A DNA stretch of 55,630 bases from Clostridia bacterium. Lineage in GTDB: Bacteria; Bacillota; Clostridia; Oscillospirales; CAG-272. The position numbers were made by a program, and so were the translations under genes. The notes beneath the pieces are model-generated. The model was not told the DNA's origin. It saw only the letters and a program-made list of their open reading frames with translations, and did not search any database. Below, piece after piece: positions 1-8,291 of this stretch. Each line of letters starts with the position of its first letter. Positions within the stretch are counted from its first letter, which is position 1. The stretch covers positions 1-55,630 of the forward strand of contig JAFQRL010000031.1 in the NCBI GenBank assembly GCA_017410065.1, read 5' to 3'.

Positions 1-28
1 CTGAGCCAGGATCAAACTCTCTAAAAAA
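1..28 (-). rRNA. 16S rRNA, 5' end only (partial)
   Basis: Read on the minus strand, the first 20 bases are the universal bacterial 16S primer site (AGAGTTTGATCCTGGCTCAG), which lies at positions 8-27 of E. coli 16S. The gene therefore starts near position 28 and runs leftward off the window. Only about 28 bases are present. A contig that stops here is typical of assembly collapse at multicopy rRNA operons. Confidence 0.95.
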
Positions 29-333
29 TTGTATATTAAATCTTAAGCTCACGCTTAAGACTCAACATCTTTTTCAGAGCTAATTTGTCTTAGCTTTAAC
101 TTACTCGTTCGAGTATTTTCTCAATGTGTGTCTTTCATTAACGAGAATGCACAATCTTGTGCTTTTTCATTTCGTGTTGTTCAATTTTCAATGATCGATG
201 CCCGCTCGAAGTGCGAGCTTATATATTCTATCACATCGTGAAAAAAAAGTCAAGCCCTTTTTTCAATTTTTTTAAAAATTTTGAATTATTGTGCAAGTTT
301 TATATAATAACTAAATAAAAGGAGGGTGTTTTT
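29..333. other. rRNA leader and intergenic region
   Basis: This 305-base stretch has no gene. Its left two thirds is the minus-strand rRNA leader (about 190 bases) between the promoter near 225-253 and the 16S 5' end. It contains inverted repeats, for example TCTTAAGC/GCTTAAGA near 41-60 and CTCGTTCGAG near 103-113, that could form processing stems. The right part is AT-rich and precedes the rightward gene that starts at 334. Confidence 0.7.
225..253 (-). promoter_or_regulatory. rRNA operon promoter (sigma-A type)
   Basis: On the minus strand TTGACT (248-253) and TAGAAT (225-230) are separated by exactly 17 bases. Transcription would start near 218 and read leftward through the leader into the 16S gene. 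Confidence 0.7.
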
Positions 334-966
334 GTGGCTTCTACTTTGATAAGAACAGCAATAATATATATTCTGCTCACTTTTACCCTACGACTTATGG
401 GAAAAAGACAGATCGGAGAGCTTGATATCGGCGACCTTGTTTCCACACTTTTGATCTCCGAGCTTGCGGCAATTCCCATTGACGATCCCGACATTCCTCT
501 GCTTAACGCAATAATTCCCATACTGTTTATTTTCGCTTTGGAAATACTTCTATCAACCATCAAAAATAAATCGACAAAACTGAAATCAGCCCTTGACGGT
601 GACGAATGCTTTATTATATATAAAGGAAGACTTTTACAGGATGCGCTGACCGAAAACAGGCTATCCTTGAACGAGCTGCTCTCTGCCCTGCGAGGCGCGG
701 GGATTGGCGACATCAGCGAAGTTGAGTATGCTATACTTGAGCAAAACGGCACTATATCGATAATGGAGCGCGGAAAAAGCAATCTTGCGCACCCTGTTAT
801 AATCGACGGCGATATTGTCAAAAAGGGTGCCTCGGCAGCAGGGATTTCCAAAGAGAAGATCTCTCGCGCGCTTTCGGAGGCGAAGCTTACCGAGGGTGAC
901 GTTTTTCTTATGACCATTGACGACCGCGACAAGGTGCGTATTATTAAAAAGGAGAGCAAAAAATGA
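334..966 (+). CDS. DUF421 family membrane protein (YetF-like)
   Basis: The 210-residue product matches the YetF/YdfS/YkjA (DUF421) family. Two or three hydrophobic segments fill residues 4-80, with the conserved RLMGKRQIGEL stretch just after the first. A soluble C-terminal part follows, with the typical LS..EL...LR..GI.D...VEYAILE..G pattern. The family is membrane-bound and of unclear biochemical function; B. subtilis YetF has been linked to spore or membrane properties, which I do not transfer here. The start is GTG, chosen because AAAGGAGG ends a few bases upstream (318-325). The stop overlaps the next start (ATGA), so the two genes are translationally coupled. Confidence 0.9.
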   Translation: MASTLIRTAIIYILLTFTLRLMGKRQIGELDIGDLVSTLLISELAAIPIDDPDIPLLNAIIPILFIFALEILLSTIKNKSTKLKSALDGDECFIIYKGRLLQDALTENRLSLNELLSALRGAGIGDISEVEYAILEQNGTISIMERGKSNLAHPVIIDGDIVKKGASAAGISKEKISRALSEAKLTEGDVFLMTIDDRDKVRIIKKESKK

Positions 967-1337
967 AGGTGAAGATCGCGTCGGGAGCTATTCTTTTTCT
1001 TGTGATATTAGCCGTAATTCTCAACACGGGTGCCCTGAAGCGCACGATAGACGGTTTTTGCGAAACGGTTGAGGCTCTTGAGATAAACGAGGGTGATATT
1101 GAAGGGTCGCTTTGGCGGGCGAGGAGGATATACTCGGATTTCAAAAGGGCTGAAACCTATATGAGCCTGACGGTTAATCACAACGATCTGACGGCAATTG
1201 AGGAGATATTTTCCGAGATGATCGGTTGCCTTTCGGTTGGAGACTCGGACGGAGCAAGGATAGCAAAAAGCCGCCTTTCGGACGCACTTATGCACCTGAG
1301 ACGGCTTTCGGGGGTGAATATTGATTCTGTGATCTGA
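963..1337 (+). CDS. DUF4363 family protein
   Basis: A 124-residue protein with one N-terminal transmembrane segment (about residues 4-24) and an otherwise helical, charged body. The pattern W..a...y..fe...y......nH.dl..ie....em...l..gd is that of DUF4363, which in Clostridia is very often encoded directly after a YetF-type gene, as here. The ATG overlaps the upstream stop. The function is unknown; pairing suggests that it acts with the DUF421 protein at the membrane. Confidence 0.8.
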   Translation: MKVKIASGAILFLVILAVILNTGALKRTIDGFCETVEALEINEGDIEGSLWRARRIYSDFKRAETYMSLTVNHNDLTAIEEIFSEMIGCLSVGDSDGARIAKSRLSDALMHLRRLSGVNIDSVI

Positions 1338-1342
1338 TTATC

Positions 1343-2083
1343 TTAACGGAAGGGCGACATATCCTCGGTGAAAGCGGAGAGGCGGGTGACTGTGTAATGC
1401 TCGGCGGTGAGGTCGGGGTCATTAAGTATTCCGCATTTTTCCTTCAGAGCCGATACGATATACTCGGGGTTAAGGAAGCTCGACTGATCTGCCGAGAGGA
1501 TACAGCTGATATTCAGAGCACCGCTATCGAAAACAACGGAGGCGGAGCGAACGAGAGGACGGATATCCACCAGCTTCTCGCCGCTTTTCGTGCTTTTGAG
1601 GATCTCAAGCCTTTCTGCGGTGAGAGTCCTCTCGCACTCGCTTGCAAGCTCTGCGGATGCGCCGACCGTGTGAATTTTTATAGAATATGAGAGCCATTTC
1701 ATATCGGTGAATTTGCTATCGGGATAATAACATTCGACCGCTTGCATCTCGTCTGTCATATTCCGGTTAAGAAGCTTCATTGCCAATGCGGGATCTACCC
1801 TGTCCTTAAGGCGCAGATCCATATATTCCGCATAGCTTTCGGTTCCAATGGAAAGAGGGGCGGCAAACACCATTTTGGGCTTGGGGTTGAACCCCTCGGT
1901 GTAATAAAGCGGAAGCCCCGAGCGAACGACGATCTTATTCATCGTTCTAACAAGGTCAAGGTGAGATATATACTGAAGCCTTCCCACCTTGCGGAACTTA
2001 AAGCGAAGGATGATCTTGATATTATTATGAGGGTTGTTCACGTCCTTATCGGGCGGTACGACCTTGTTTTCTATTTGCACCAT
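1343..2083 (-). CDS. TIGR03936 family protein (DUF2344), radical SAM-associated
   Basis: The 246-residue product contains the characteristic core RFRKVGRLQYISHLDLVRTM followed by R.GLPL.YTEGFNPKPKM.FA.PL..G..S. This is the DUF2344/TIGR03936 signature. The family is nearly always encoded next to, or fused with, the TIGR03960 radical SAM protein. Here it overlaps that gene by 13 bases, so the two are translationally coupled. The pair is thought to act in RNA or protein modification or in an anaerobic metabolic reaction, but no reaction is established. About 30 extra N-terminal residues precede the conserved core, so the true start may be slightly downstream. Confidence 0.88.
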   Translation of the reverse strand: MVQIENKVVPPDKDVNNPHNNIKIILRFKFRKVGRLQYISHLDLVRTMNKIVVRSGLPLYYTEGFNPKPKMVFAAPLSIGTESYAEYMDLRLKDRVDPALAMKLLNRNMTDEMQAVECYYPDSKFTDMKWLSYSIKIHTVGASAELASECERTLTAERLEILKSTKSGEKLVDIRPLVRSASVVFDSGALNISCILSADQSSFLNPEYIVSALKEKCGILNDPDLTAEHYTVTRLSAFTEDMSPFR

Positions 2084-3918
2084 CTGGTCTTACCTCCAAG
2101 CTTATTTGCTCCGCATCCCGAGCAATGCTCGGCGCAGGAGGGGGTGGTTTTTTCGGCGTACGCCTTTTCCCTCTCCCTCTTGAGGAACGACTTTGTCACG
2201 CCAACGTCGATAATATCCCAGGGAAGGACCTCGTCTATACCGAAGCCACGGGTGGTGTAGAAATCGGGGTCTACACCGCATCTTTCAAACACGTTTATCC
2301 AGCGGTCGTAGTCGAAGTATTCGTCCCAGGCATCGAAGATAGCACCCTCTTCTACGGCAAGGGCAATCGCGGGAGCGAGCCTACGGTCTCCTCTTGCGAG
2401 AATTGCCTCTATCCTTGATACTCTTGCATCGTGATAGGTATATCTTACGTGCTTATCCGTGATGGAATTTTTCAGATGCTTCTGCTTTTCAATAAGCTCC
2501 TCAAAGCTATTCTGCCTTTCCCATTGGAAGGGGGTGAAGGGCTTGGGCACAAAGCAGGAGACGCTGATGGTTACTCCTATGCCGTGAGGTCGCTCGGGCT
2601 TGGGTATTTTGAAATAAGCACCAACAACTCGCTTTGCGAGCTCGGCAATGCCCTCGATATCCTCCAGGGTCTCCGTGGGAAGTCCGTTCATAAAATAGAG
2701 CTTTACGTTGCTCTTTCCGCCGCGGAAGGCAATACCCACTGAGCGCATAAGGTCCTCCTCGGTGACGTTTTTATTTATAACGTCGCGAAGCCTTTGAGTG
2801 CCCGCCTCGGGAGCGAAGGTTATCCCGCCTGTTCTTACAGAGGAGACCTTGCGCATAAGCTCCTCGGAGAAGCTGTCTATGCGGAGAGAGGGGAGCGAGA
2901 GGCTCACGTGAGCGTCGTCCGTCCATTCAAGAAGGTCGTCTGTGAGCTTTGGGAGCTCGGAATAATCGCTGATGGAAAGAGAGATAAGCGATATTTCGTC
3001 GTAGCCTGTGTTATCAAAGAGACATTTTGCCTGCTTGCAGAGAGTCTCGGGAGACTTTTCCCTGACAGGGCGATATACCATTCCCGCCTGGCAGAAGCGG
3101 CATCCTCTTATACATCCGCGGTAGACCTCCAGAACTATACGGTCGTGGACCGTCTCTATATATGGCATTACCAGCTTTTCGGGATAGGGTGCTTTGTCCA
3201 TATCTCGGACGATGCGCTTTTTTACGGTTTTGGGTACGTCGGGATAGCGGGGCTGATATTCGCGAAGGGTGCCGTCCTCGTTATAGCTGACCTCATAAAG
3301 TGAGGGGATATAAACGCCCTCGATGTGAGACGCCTCGCGGAGGAAGCCCTCTCGGGTATAACTGCCATTATCTCTCATTTCATTATAGAGATGGCATATC
3401 TCAAGGAGCACCTCCTCGCCCTCGCCAACGTTGATAAGGTCGAAGAAGTCCGCAACAGGCTCGGCGTTATAAACGCAGGGTCCGCCGCCGACGATTATGG
3501 GGCACTCCTCTCCCCTATCCTTCGAATAGAGGGGTATGCCCGCAAGCTTAAGCATTGCAAGGGCGGTGGTGTAGCAAAGCTCGTATTGGAGAGAAAATGC
3601 CACCATATCAAAATCGGTGAGGGGGTCGCCCGATTCAACGGCTGTGAGCGGAATGGAATACTCCTCCATTTTCTCCTTCATATCCGTCCAAGGGGCGTAA
3701 ACGCGCTCGCACCAAACGTCCTTATCCTTATTGATAACGTCGTAGAGGATACGGACTCCCAGATTGGACATACCTATTTCATAGGTATCGGGAAAGCAAA
3801 AGGCAAAGCGGCACTTGACCGAAGCCTTATCCTTGATCACGCTGTTATATTCTCCGCCTATATATCTGCCGGGCTTCTGCACCGACTTCAGAACGGAGGA
3901 TACGTTTTTATTCTGCAT
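2071..3918 (-). CDS. TIGR03960 family B12-binding/radical SAM protein
   Basis: A 615-residue protein. The N-terminal B12-binding-like domain includes FPDTYEIGMSNLGVRILYD and a Gly-rich IIVGGGPC segment. The radical SAM domain starts near residue 265 with YRGCIRGCRFCQAG, giving the CxxxCxxC motif for the 4Fe-4S cluster. The C-terminal tail carries CAEHCSGCG, a Cys cluster that could hold a second iron-sulfur site. It is cotranscribed with the TIGR03936 partner. In other Clostridia the pair often lies upstream of RNase E/G and L21/L27 genes; here it instead follows a P-type-ATPase-like gene by 18 bases. Catalytic activity is expected from the intact cluster motif, but the substrate is unknown. 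Confidence 0.92.
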   Translation of the reverse strand: MQNKNVSSVLKSVQKPGRYIGGEYNSVIKDKASVKCRFAFCFPDTYEIGMSNLGVRILYDVINKDKDVWCERVYAPWTDMKEKMEEYSIPLTAVESGDPLTDFDMVAFSLQYELCYTTALAMLKLAGIPLYSKDRGEECPIIVGGGPCVYNAEPVADFFDLINVGEGEEVLLEICHLYNEMRDNGSYTREGFLREASHIEGVYIPSLYEVSYNEDGTLREYQPRYPDVPKTVKKRIVRDMDKAPYPEKLVMPYIETVHDRIVLEVYRGCIRGCRFCQAGMVYRPVREKSPETLCKQAKCLFDNTGYDEISLISLSISDYSELPKLTDDLLEWTDDAHVSLSLPSLRIDSFSEELMRKVSSVRTGGITFAPEAGTQRLRDVINKNVTEEDLMRSVGIAFRGGKSNVKLYFMNGLPTETLEDIEGIAELAKRVVGAYFKIPKPERPHGIGVTISVSCFVPKPFTPFQWERQNSFEELIEKQKHLKNSITDKHVRYTYHDARVSRIEAILARGDRRLAPAIALAVEEGAIFDAWDEYFDYDRWINVFERCGVDPDFYTTRGFGIDEVLPWDIIDVGVTKSFLKREREKAYAEKTTPSCAEHCSGCGANKLGGKTRWCK

Positions 3919-3936
3919 TTTATCGAATTGCCTTTC

Positions 3937-6597
3937 TTAATCTTCCTTTTTCTCCCTTGCGCACTCCGAGCCAAGCTTATGGGAGGTGGCACCTCGGAGA
4001 ATTACCGAGAGGACCAGCTGCCAAAGTGCAAGGAAGCAAGCGGGCACGCCAACGCCAACAAGCAAAAGGACCACGGCGGCGAGAGTGCCAACGCCCATCG
4101 CAACGAGCTCGGCACGGGATACCGCGCGAAGGAAGCGCTTATATTTTTTAGTGAGAAGCAGAACGTCTATGGCGTTGATCTTATCGCCGTAGGTGACGAC
4201 GCCTGCGGATACTCTGCTATAAAGCTTATCGTCCTCGGGGACGGGGGTGAGTCGCTTCACGACTCTCATACAGTCTGCTCCCGCAGAGAGCATTTTGAGA
4301 AGGTCGTTTGAAACGTTGGGGTCGCCTGTGTATATGAGAGGAACTATTCCCTCCTCCTTAAGAGTGGGAAGAAGCATAGTGAATTCCTCGGAGAAGGAAT
4401 AGCGGATATAGAATTTTGCAAATACCTCGCCATCCTCGGAGGCGTACATTATTTTCGTTGTGTCTATGCCTCCCTCCGCACGGGACGCGCCCTCGGGGAT
4501 AGCAACGCCGTGACGGCGCATATATTCCTCGGTGCCTGCGGAAATTCTCCTGCCGCCAACATCGCCCGAAAGTCCGTCCTCCTCGATCTTGGGGCTGAGG
4601 GCGGGGGTGATACGCATACGGTTATCAAGAGAATTGGAGAAGATATAGTGAAGAGGACCGCCGACCACGCCGAAGAGGGCGCACATCTGGCGCATTGCCT
4701 GCTCCATATTTTCACTGTCTCCGTAGAGCATAAAGCGTTTAAGGGCAACGTCGTCGGGGCCGAAGATCTCGCTATCCTCAAAGGCGATAACGTCGACCTC
4801 GGAGAAGGCAAGATAAGAGCCCTCGCCGACCACGGTGCTGTCCTCCGCTCCCGCAGAGGTCTGAGCATCGCGATAAGCAAGCTTATGGGAAAGTATAGCA
4901 AATGCGGGCATACCGAGATTGAAAACAAGCGCGAGGCTTGCGGTGCCCGAGAGAAGACCGTCTGCAAAAACGGTCAAGCCGCCGCCAACGAAGAAGGCAA
5001 CCACGGCGGAGACTATCGCCGCACCGAGCGCGACTAGAAGAATAAGGGCCGTGTGCCTTGAATTTTCGGCGGTGTGGCGAGTTTTCTTGAAGAAGTCTGT
5101 GATAAAGCCTGTGCGGAAGACGCGGGCGGTGCGGGAGCTGTATTCGTCTATAAGACCGTCAAGCGCCATATTTTCCTCGGGGAGCTCGCGGGTCATCTTT
5201 TTATCAAGAATTCTCTTTTCCTTGCTGCGCGAAATAAGCTTGAAGGCGGTGAAATCCGCGCTGAGCTTGCAGTATGCCGAGAGGATCGTGATAAGCACGA
5301 ACACCGCAAAGAGCGAGCCGAAAAGGGGATAATTCTGATATACGCCCGAGGAGGTGACGAGAAGATATGCTGCCGAGAAGAGATATCCTACCGTCAGGGA
5401 GAGCTCGGGTGTGGGTCTGCCGCCGATGAGCAGGCGGATAGCTCTGACCGTTTCGGGGAGAGCGAAAAGATACATACAGGTGATGATGAGCAGATCGATC
5501 GCTGCAAGAGCACCCGTGTGATAGGAGAGCTCAAAGACTGTGTAGCTGATCTTTCCGATGATTGCGAGAAGCTCAAAGCCCACTATTCCAACAAAGAACA
5601 GGAGGGCTACCGCGAGCCTAATTTTAAGAGACATAAGACCGTCTAAGAATTTATCCTTGAAGCCGTCTCTTTGGGTCTGATGAGTGAATTCTGTTGCAAG
5701 CTTTTTGGGCTGCTCAGGGGTCGCCTCGGAGACTCCCTCGGGGTCGACCTGGGAGAAGGGCTTCTTTGCGCCGAAGTCTCTCACGCTGATCTCCTCGCCG
5801 TCGGGATCGGGCATTTTATATTCGGAGGGCTTCTCCTCCTTTTCCTCCTCGACCTCCTCGGGCTCGGGCTCCTCGGGCTTTTCCTCGGGGATATTTCTGC
5901 CAAGGCTCTTAAGAAGCCGTCTCAATGCCTCCTCCTCTTCGTCGGGAGTTGGGCCCTTCTCCTCTGTGAGACCATCCTTGAATTTATAAACGTTCAGGGT
6001 CTCGCTGTCCTCGTCTGCAACAGGCTTGTCCATTGTGACGATAACGCCCTCCGTGGATTCTTCAAGCTCTGCCGTGGGGTCAAGCTCCTCGGTTATGGGC
6101 TGAGGGGGAGCGACCTTTTCCGCTTCGGGCTCAAGCTTTGTGACCACCGTGTGCTCCTCGACCTCGGGGGCCTTGGGGCGCGGACGGGGATCGTCCTTCA
6201 TTCGGTAGGTCTCGCTGACATCTGTGAATCGGGGGACGTAGGTTTTATGGATGCCCGAGGTCAGGTCGCGATCCTCTGCCTTGGGCGGTGTGAGGTCGGT
6301 GCTGATCGCATCCTTATCGGGAATTAAAAATTCCGTCCTTCTCTCGATCTGCGCCGAGCCGCTCTTTGTTTCTTCGGACTTTTTAACATCAGCCTGCCGA
6401 GACTTCTCCTCGGGAGCAGGCTTCGGAGGAAAATGAGTTTCCGCAACGCTTACGGCAGGGTCCTTTGTGTCGAACTCAAAGACGAGACCGCCACCGAGAT
6501 CGGGGGTCGATCCGTTATTTGAGCCCTTTGGGCTCACTCCTGCCTTGGCGGCAACCGAAGCTATATCCGTTTCCAAAAGCTTATCTTTATTTTCCAA
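3937..6597 (-). CDS. Degenerate P1-type ATPase-like membrane protein with long acidic N-terminal tail
   Basis: 886 residues, TTG start with GGAGGT eight bases upstream. Residues 1 to about 320 are Pro/Glu/Asp-rich and probably disordered. Six to eight hydrophobic segments and two cytosolic loops then follow in the order of a heavy-metal P-type ATPase. The helix before the catalytic loop has NLGMP where CPC is expected. The phosphorylation motif position reads DVIAFEDSEIF, with Glu607 in place of the Asp of DKTGT. The nucleotide and hinge regions keep IYTGDPN (Asp759) and a partial GDxxNA (Asp805) in place of GDGxND. With the phosphorylated Asp and the CPC motif gone, ion pumping by the usual cycle is unlikely; I infer a sensor or scaffold pseudoenzyme. 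It lies 14 bases from rlmB and 18 bases from the radical SAM gene, probably in one operon. Confidence 0.72.
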   Translation of the reverse strand: MENKDKLLETDIASVAAKAGVSPKGSNNGSTPDLGGGLVFEFDTKDPAVSVAETHFPPKPAPEEKSRQADVKKSEETKSGSAQIERRTEFLIPDKDAISTDLTPPKAEDRDLTSGIHKTYVPRFTDVSETYRMKDDPRPRPKAPEVEEHTVVTKLEPEAEKVAPPQPITEELDPTAELEESTEGVIVTMDKPVADEDSETLNVYKFKDGLTEEKGPTPDEEEEALRRLLKSLGRNIPEEKPEEPEPEEVEEEKEEKPSEYKMPDPDGEEISVRDFGAKKPFSQVDPEGVSEATPEQPKKLATEFTHQTQRDGFKDKFLDGLMSLKIRLAVALLFFVGIVGFELLAIIGKISYTVFELSYHTGALAAIDLLIITCMYLFALPETVRAIRLLIGGRPTPELSLTVGYLFSAAYLLVTSSGVYQNYPLFGSLFAVFVLITILSAYCKLSADFTAFKLISRSKEKRILDKKMTRELPEENMALDGLIDEYSSRTARVFRTGFITDFFKKTRHTAENSRHTALILLVALGAAIVSAVVAFFVGGGLTVFADGLLSGTASLALVFNLGMPAFAILSHKLAYRDAQTSAGAEDSTVVGEGSYLAFSEVDVIAFEDSEIFGPDDVALKRFMLYGDSENMEQAMRQMCALFGVVGGPLHYIFSNSLDNRMRITPALSPKIEEDGLSGDVGGRRISAGTEEYMRRHGVAIPEGASRAEGGIDTTKIMYASEDGEVFAKFYIRYSFSEEFTMLLPTLKEEGIVPLIYTGDPNVSNDLLKMLSAGADCMRVVKRLTPVPEDDKLYSRVSAGVVTYGDKINAIDVLLLTKKYKRFLRAVSRAELVAMGVGTLAAVVLLLVGVGVPACFLALWQLVLSVILRGATSHKLGSECAREKKED

Positions 6598-6611
6598 GGG
6601 GTGATACCTCC

Positions 6612-7466
6612 TTAATTTGCTTTATTTCTCTGCCTTGCGATCTCTGCCAGAATGACCGATGCGGCACAGGAGACGTTCATTGAGTCTACTTTGCCGTAGA
6701 GCGGGATCGACACCGTGAAATCGCATTTTTCCTTAATGAGCCTTGACGCGCCAAAGCCCTCGCTACCCATAACGAGAACTGTGGGAGAGGTCATATCGGT
6801 TCCGTAATAGGGCTCGCCGCCCATATCCGCAAGATAGAACCAAAGTCCTCTCTCCTTTAGATCGTCAACTGTTTGGGCAAGGTTTGTTACCTTTGCCACT
6901 CTCACGTGCTCGACAGCACCCGCAGATGCCTTTGCGACCGTGGGAGTGAGCCCGACCGAGCGACGCTTCGGGATTATTACTCCGTGCGCTCCGCAACATT
7001 CGGCGGAACGGATTATTGCGCCGAGATTATGGGGATCCGTAACGCCGTCAAGCATTATAAGAAGGGGCTTTTCGCCCTTTTCCTCGGCGTATGCGAGAAG
7101 GTCGTCCACCGAATAATAATTGCGCTCTGCGGCGATGGCGACTATTCCCTGGTGGCGCGCTCCGCCCGAAAGCTCGTCAAGCTTTTTTCGGTCCACCTCT
7201 CGGATCTGTATTTTTCTTTCGGAGGCAATGCCGATAAGAAGGTTGATGGAGCCTTCTCTATCCCCCGACTGAACGTAAAGCTTCTCAATATCTCTGCCGC
7301 CTGCAAGCAACTCCTTGACTGCGTTTCTGCCGCTTACGATGCACTCGCTCTCCTCGGGAGAAAGTCCACCTTCATCGGGATATGGAGTGTAGCTCCGACG
7401 GCGATCTTTGGCGCGGGCTCTCATATCGGGCCCAGCGCCCTTTCTTTTATTGTCCTTAAATGCCAT
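6612..7466 (-). CDS. rlmB: 23S rRNA (guanosine(2251)-2'-O)-methyltransferase RlmB-like
   Basis: 284 residues of the SpoU/TrmH superfamily. After a basic N-terminal tail (about 38 residues), an L30e-like substrate-binding domain starts at IVSGRNAVKELL. The SPOUT domain follows, with LDGVTDPHNLGAIIRSAE (motif 1), LVMGSEGFG (motif 2) and IPLYGKVDSMNVSCAASV (motif 3). The usual NVS-V-A reads NVS-C-A. RlmB methylates the ribose of G2251 in the peptidyl-transferase region of 23S rRNA with S-adenosylmethionine. The related TrmH proteins share these motifs, but the L30e domain favours RlmB. The start has AAAGGA seven bases upstream. The gene is followed closely by the P-type-ATPase-like gene. Confidence 0.9.
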   Translation of the reverse strand: MAFKDNKRKGAGPDMRARAKDRRRSYTPYPDEGGLSPEESECIVSGRNAVKELLAGGRDIEKLYVQSGDREGSINLLIGIASERKIQIREVDRKKLDELSGGARHQGIVAIAAERNYYSVDDLLAYAEEKGEKPLLIMLDGVTDPHNLGAIIRSAECCGAHGVIIPKRRSVGLTPTVAKASAGAVEHVRVAKVTNLAQTVDDLKERGLWFYLADMGGEPYYGTDMTSPTVLVMGSEGFGASRLIKEKCDFTVSIPLYGKVDSMNVSCAASVILAEIARQRNKAN

Positions 7467-7522
7467 TTTGCTTTCCTTTTTCGGTTCTTTATGTTTTGCC
7501 CCGAGATGCTCGGTGTGCGTTT

Positions 7523-7978
7523 TTATTTAGTTTTGCGGCCTTTAAGCCTTCTGCGGATTCGACGGAAAAGCTCTCTTGTGCCGAGAAGGATAAATCTTAC
7601 GGGATAAAGATTTAAAATATAAAACCTATATAAGCCGCCCTCTGCCTCTCGGACGGTCATTTCTCTGCCGTCTCTTATAATGCCTGTGAGCACTCCGATG
7701 ACGTGGCTGTCGTTTATGCCGCGCTCTATGCGGAAGCGGTTGTCTCCGAGAATACGGTAGCCCTGCTTATTTTTGCCGACCACCCGATGAAGAACGTATT
7801 TTCCCGAATTTCTTTTATAAAGAGGGATATCTCCCCTTTTGAGAGGCGAGGTGACACGCTCGATGATAAGTGCGTCCCTCCCCTGCTTTATGAGGGGAAG
7901 CATACTGTCTCCGACGTTCGTGTAGACGATCTTGCCGTGACGGGCGAGCTCCTCTTCAAAGGTTGAATAATTACTCAT
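7523..7978 (-). CDS. S24/S26 (signal peptidase-like) family protein
   Basis: A 151-residue protein with the S26 fold signature. VGDSMLPL carries the candidate nucleophile Ser25, RGDIPLY is box C-like, and YVLHRVVG places His64 where bacterial leader peptidases have Lys. The Ser-His pair is typical of archaeal/ER-type and SipW-type enzymes. GYRILGDN is the last conserved box. No strong N-terminal anchor is present; a hydrophobic patch lies near residues 120-140. The start overlaps the stop of the PqqD-like gene by 8 bases. Together with the PqqD-like and HPr-kinase-like genes it forms a three-gene operon under a consensus promoter. The combination resembles peptide-modification loci, but no precursor or radical SAM partner is adjacent. 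Confidence 0.8.
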   Translation of the reverse strand: MSNYSTFEEELARHGKIVYTNVGDSMLPLIKQGRDALIIERVTSPLKRGDIPLYKRNSGKYVLHRVVGKNKQGYRILGDNRFRIERGINDSHVIGVLTGIIRDGREMTVREAEGGLYRFYILNLYPVRFILLGTRELFRRIRRRLKGRKTK

Positions 7979-8228
7979 CTATCGCACCGATGGAGCGAAG
8001 GGCGGCGAGGATCTTATCAACGTCGCGCTCGATGGCACCCTCGGGTGCATCATATTCTTCTCTCATTTGAGCAACTATGCCGTCTCTTGAGGTCTCTTCG
8101 GCGAGGAGGTCTATTATCCTTGCGGCGGTCTTATTGCTTCTGACCATTCCGCTGAATTTTCCGTCAAGGGAGAGCATTATCTGCCCGTCCTCGGTCCCGT
8201 GGGTTATAAAGGTGCTCTTAAGCTTCAT
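7971..8228 (-). CDS. PqqD family (RiPP recognition element-like) small protein
   Basis: 85 residues with the winged-helix pattern of PqqD: a short beta hairpin (ITHGTEDGQIMLSLDGKFSGMVRSN), T A.RI.DLL.EE.SRD.IV..M..EYDA, then a C-terminal helix ..I.RDVD.IL..L...GAI. PqqD domains bind leader peptides of ribosomally made modified peptides and pass them to modifying enzymes. The gene starts with a good AAGGA site and overlaps the S26-like peptidase gene, so the two proteins are made together. Whether a peptide substrate exists elsewhere in the genome cannot be seen here. Family call is fairly sure; the partner is inference. Confidence 0.78.
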   Translation of the reverse strand: MKLKSTFITHGTEDGQIMLSLDGKFSGMVRSNKTAARIIDLLAEETSRDGIVAQMREEYDAPEGAIERDVDKILAALRSIGAIDE

Positions 8229-8291
8229 TTTCTGTTATTCCTTTGCGTGTATTTGATGTCTTGCCGACGTTTTTTGAATAGCCGCCTTGGG

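Noticed and set aside
3325..4311. A 328-codon rightward frame across the radical SAM and P-type-ATPase-like genes
   Set aside because: Spans two well supported leftward genes and their gap, with no motif.
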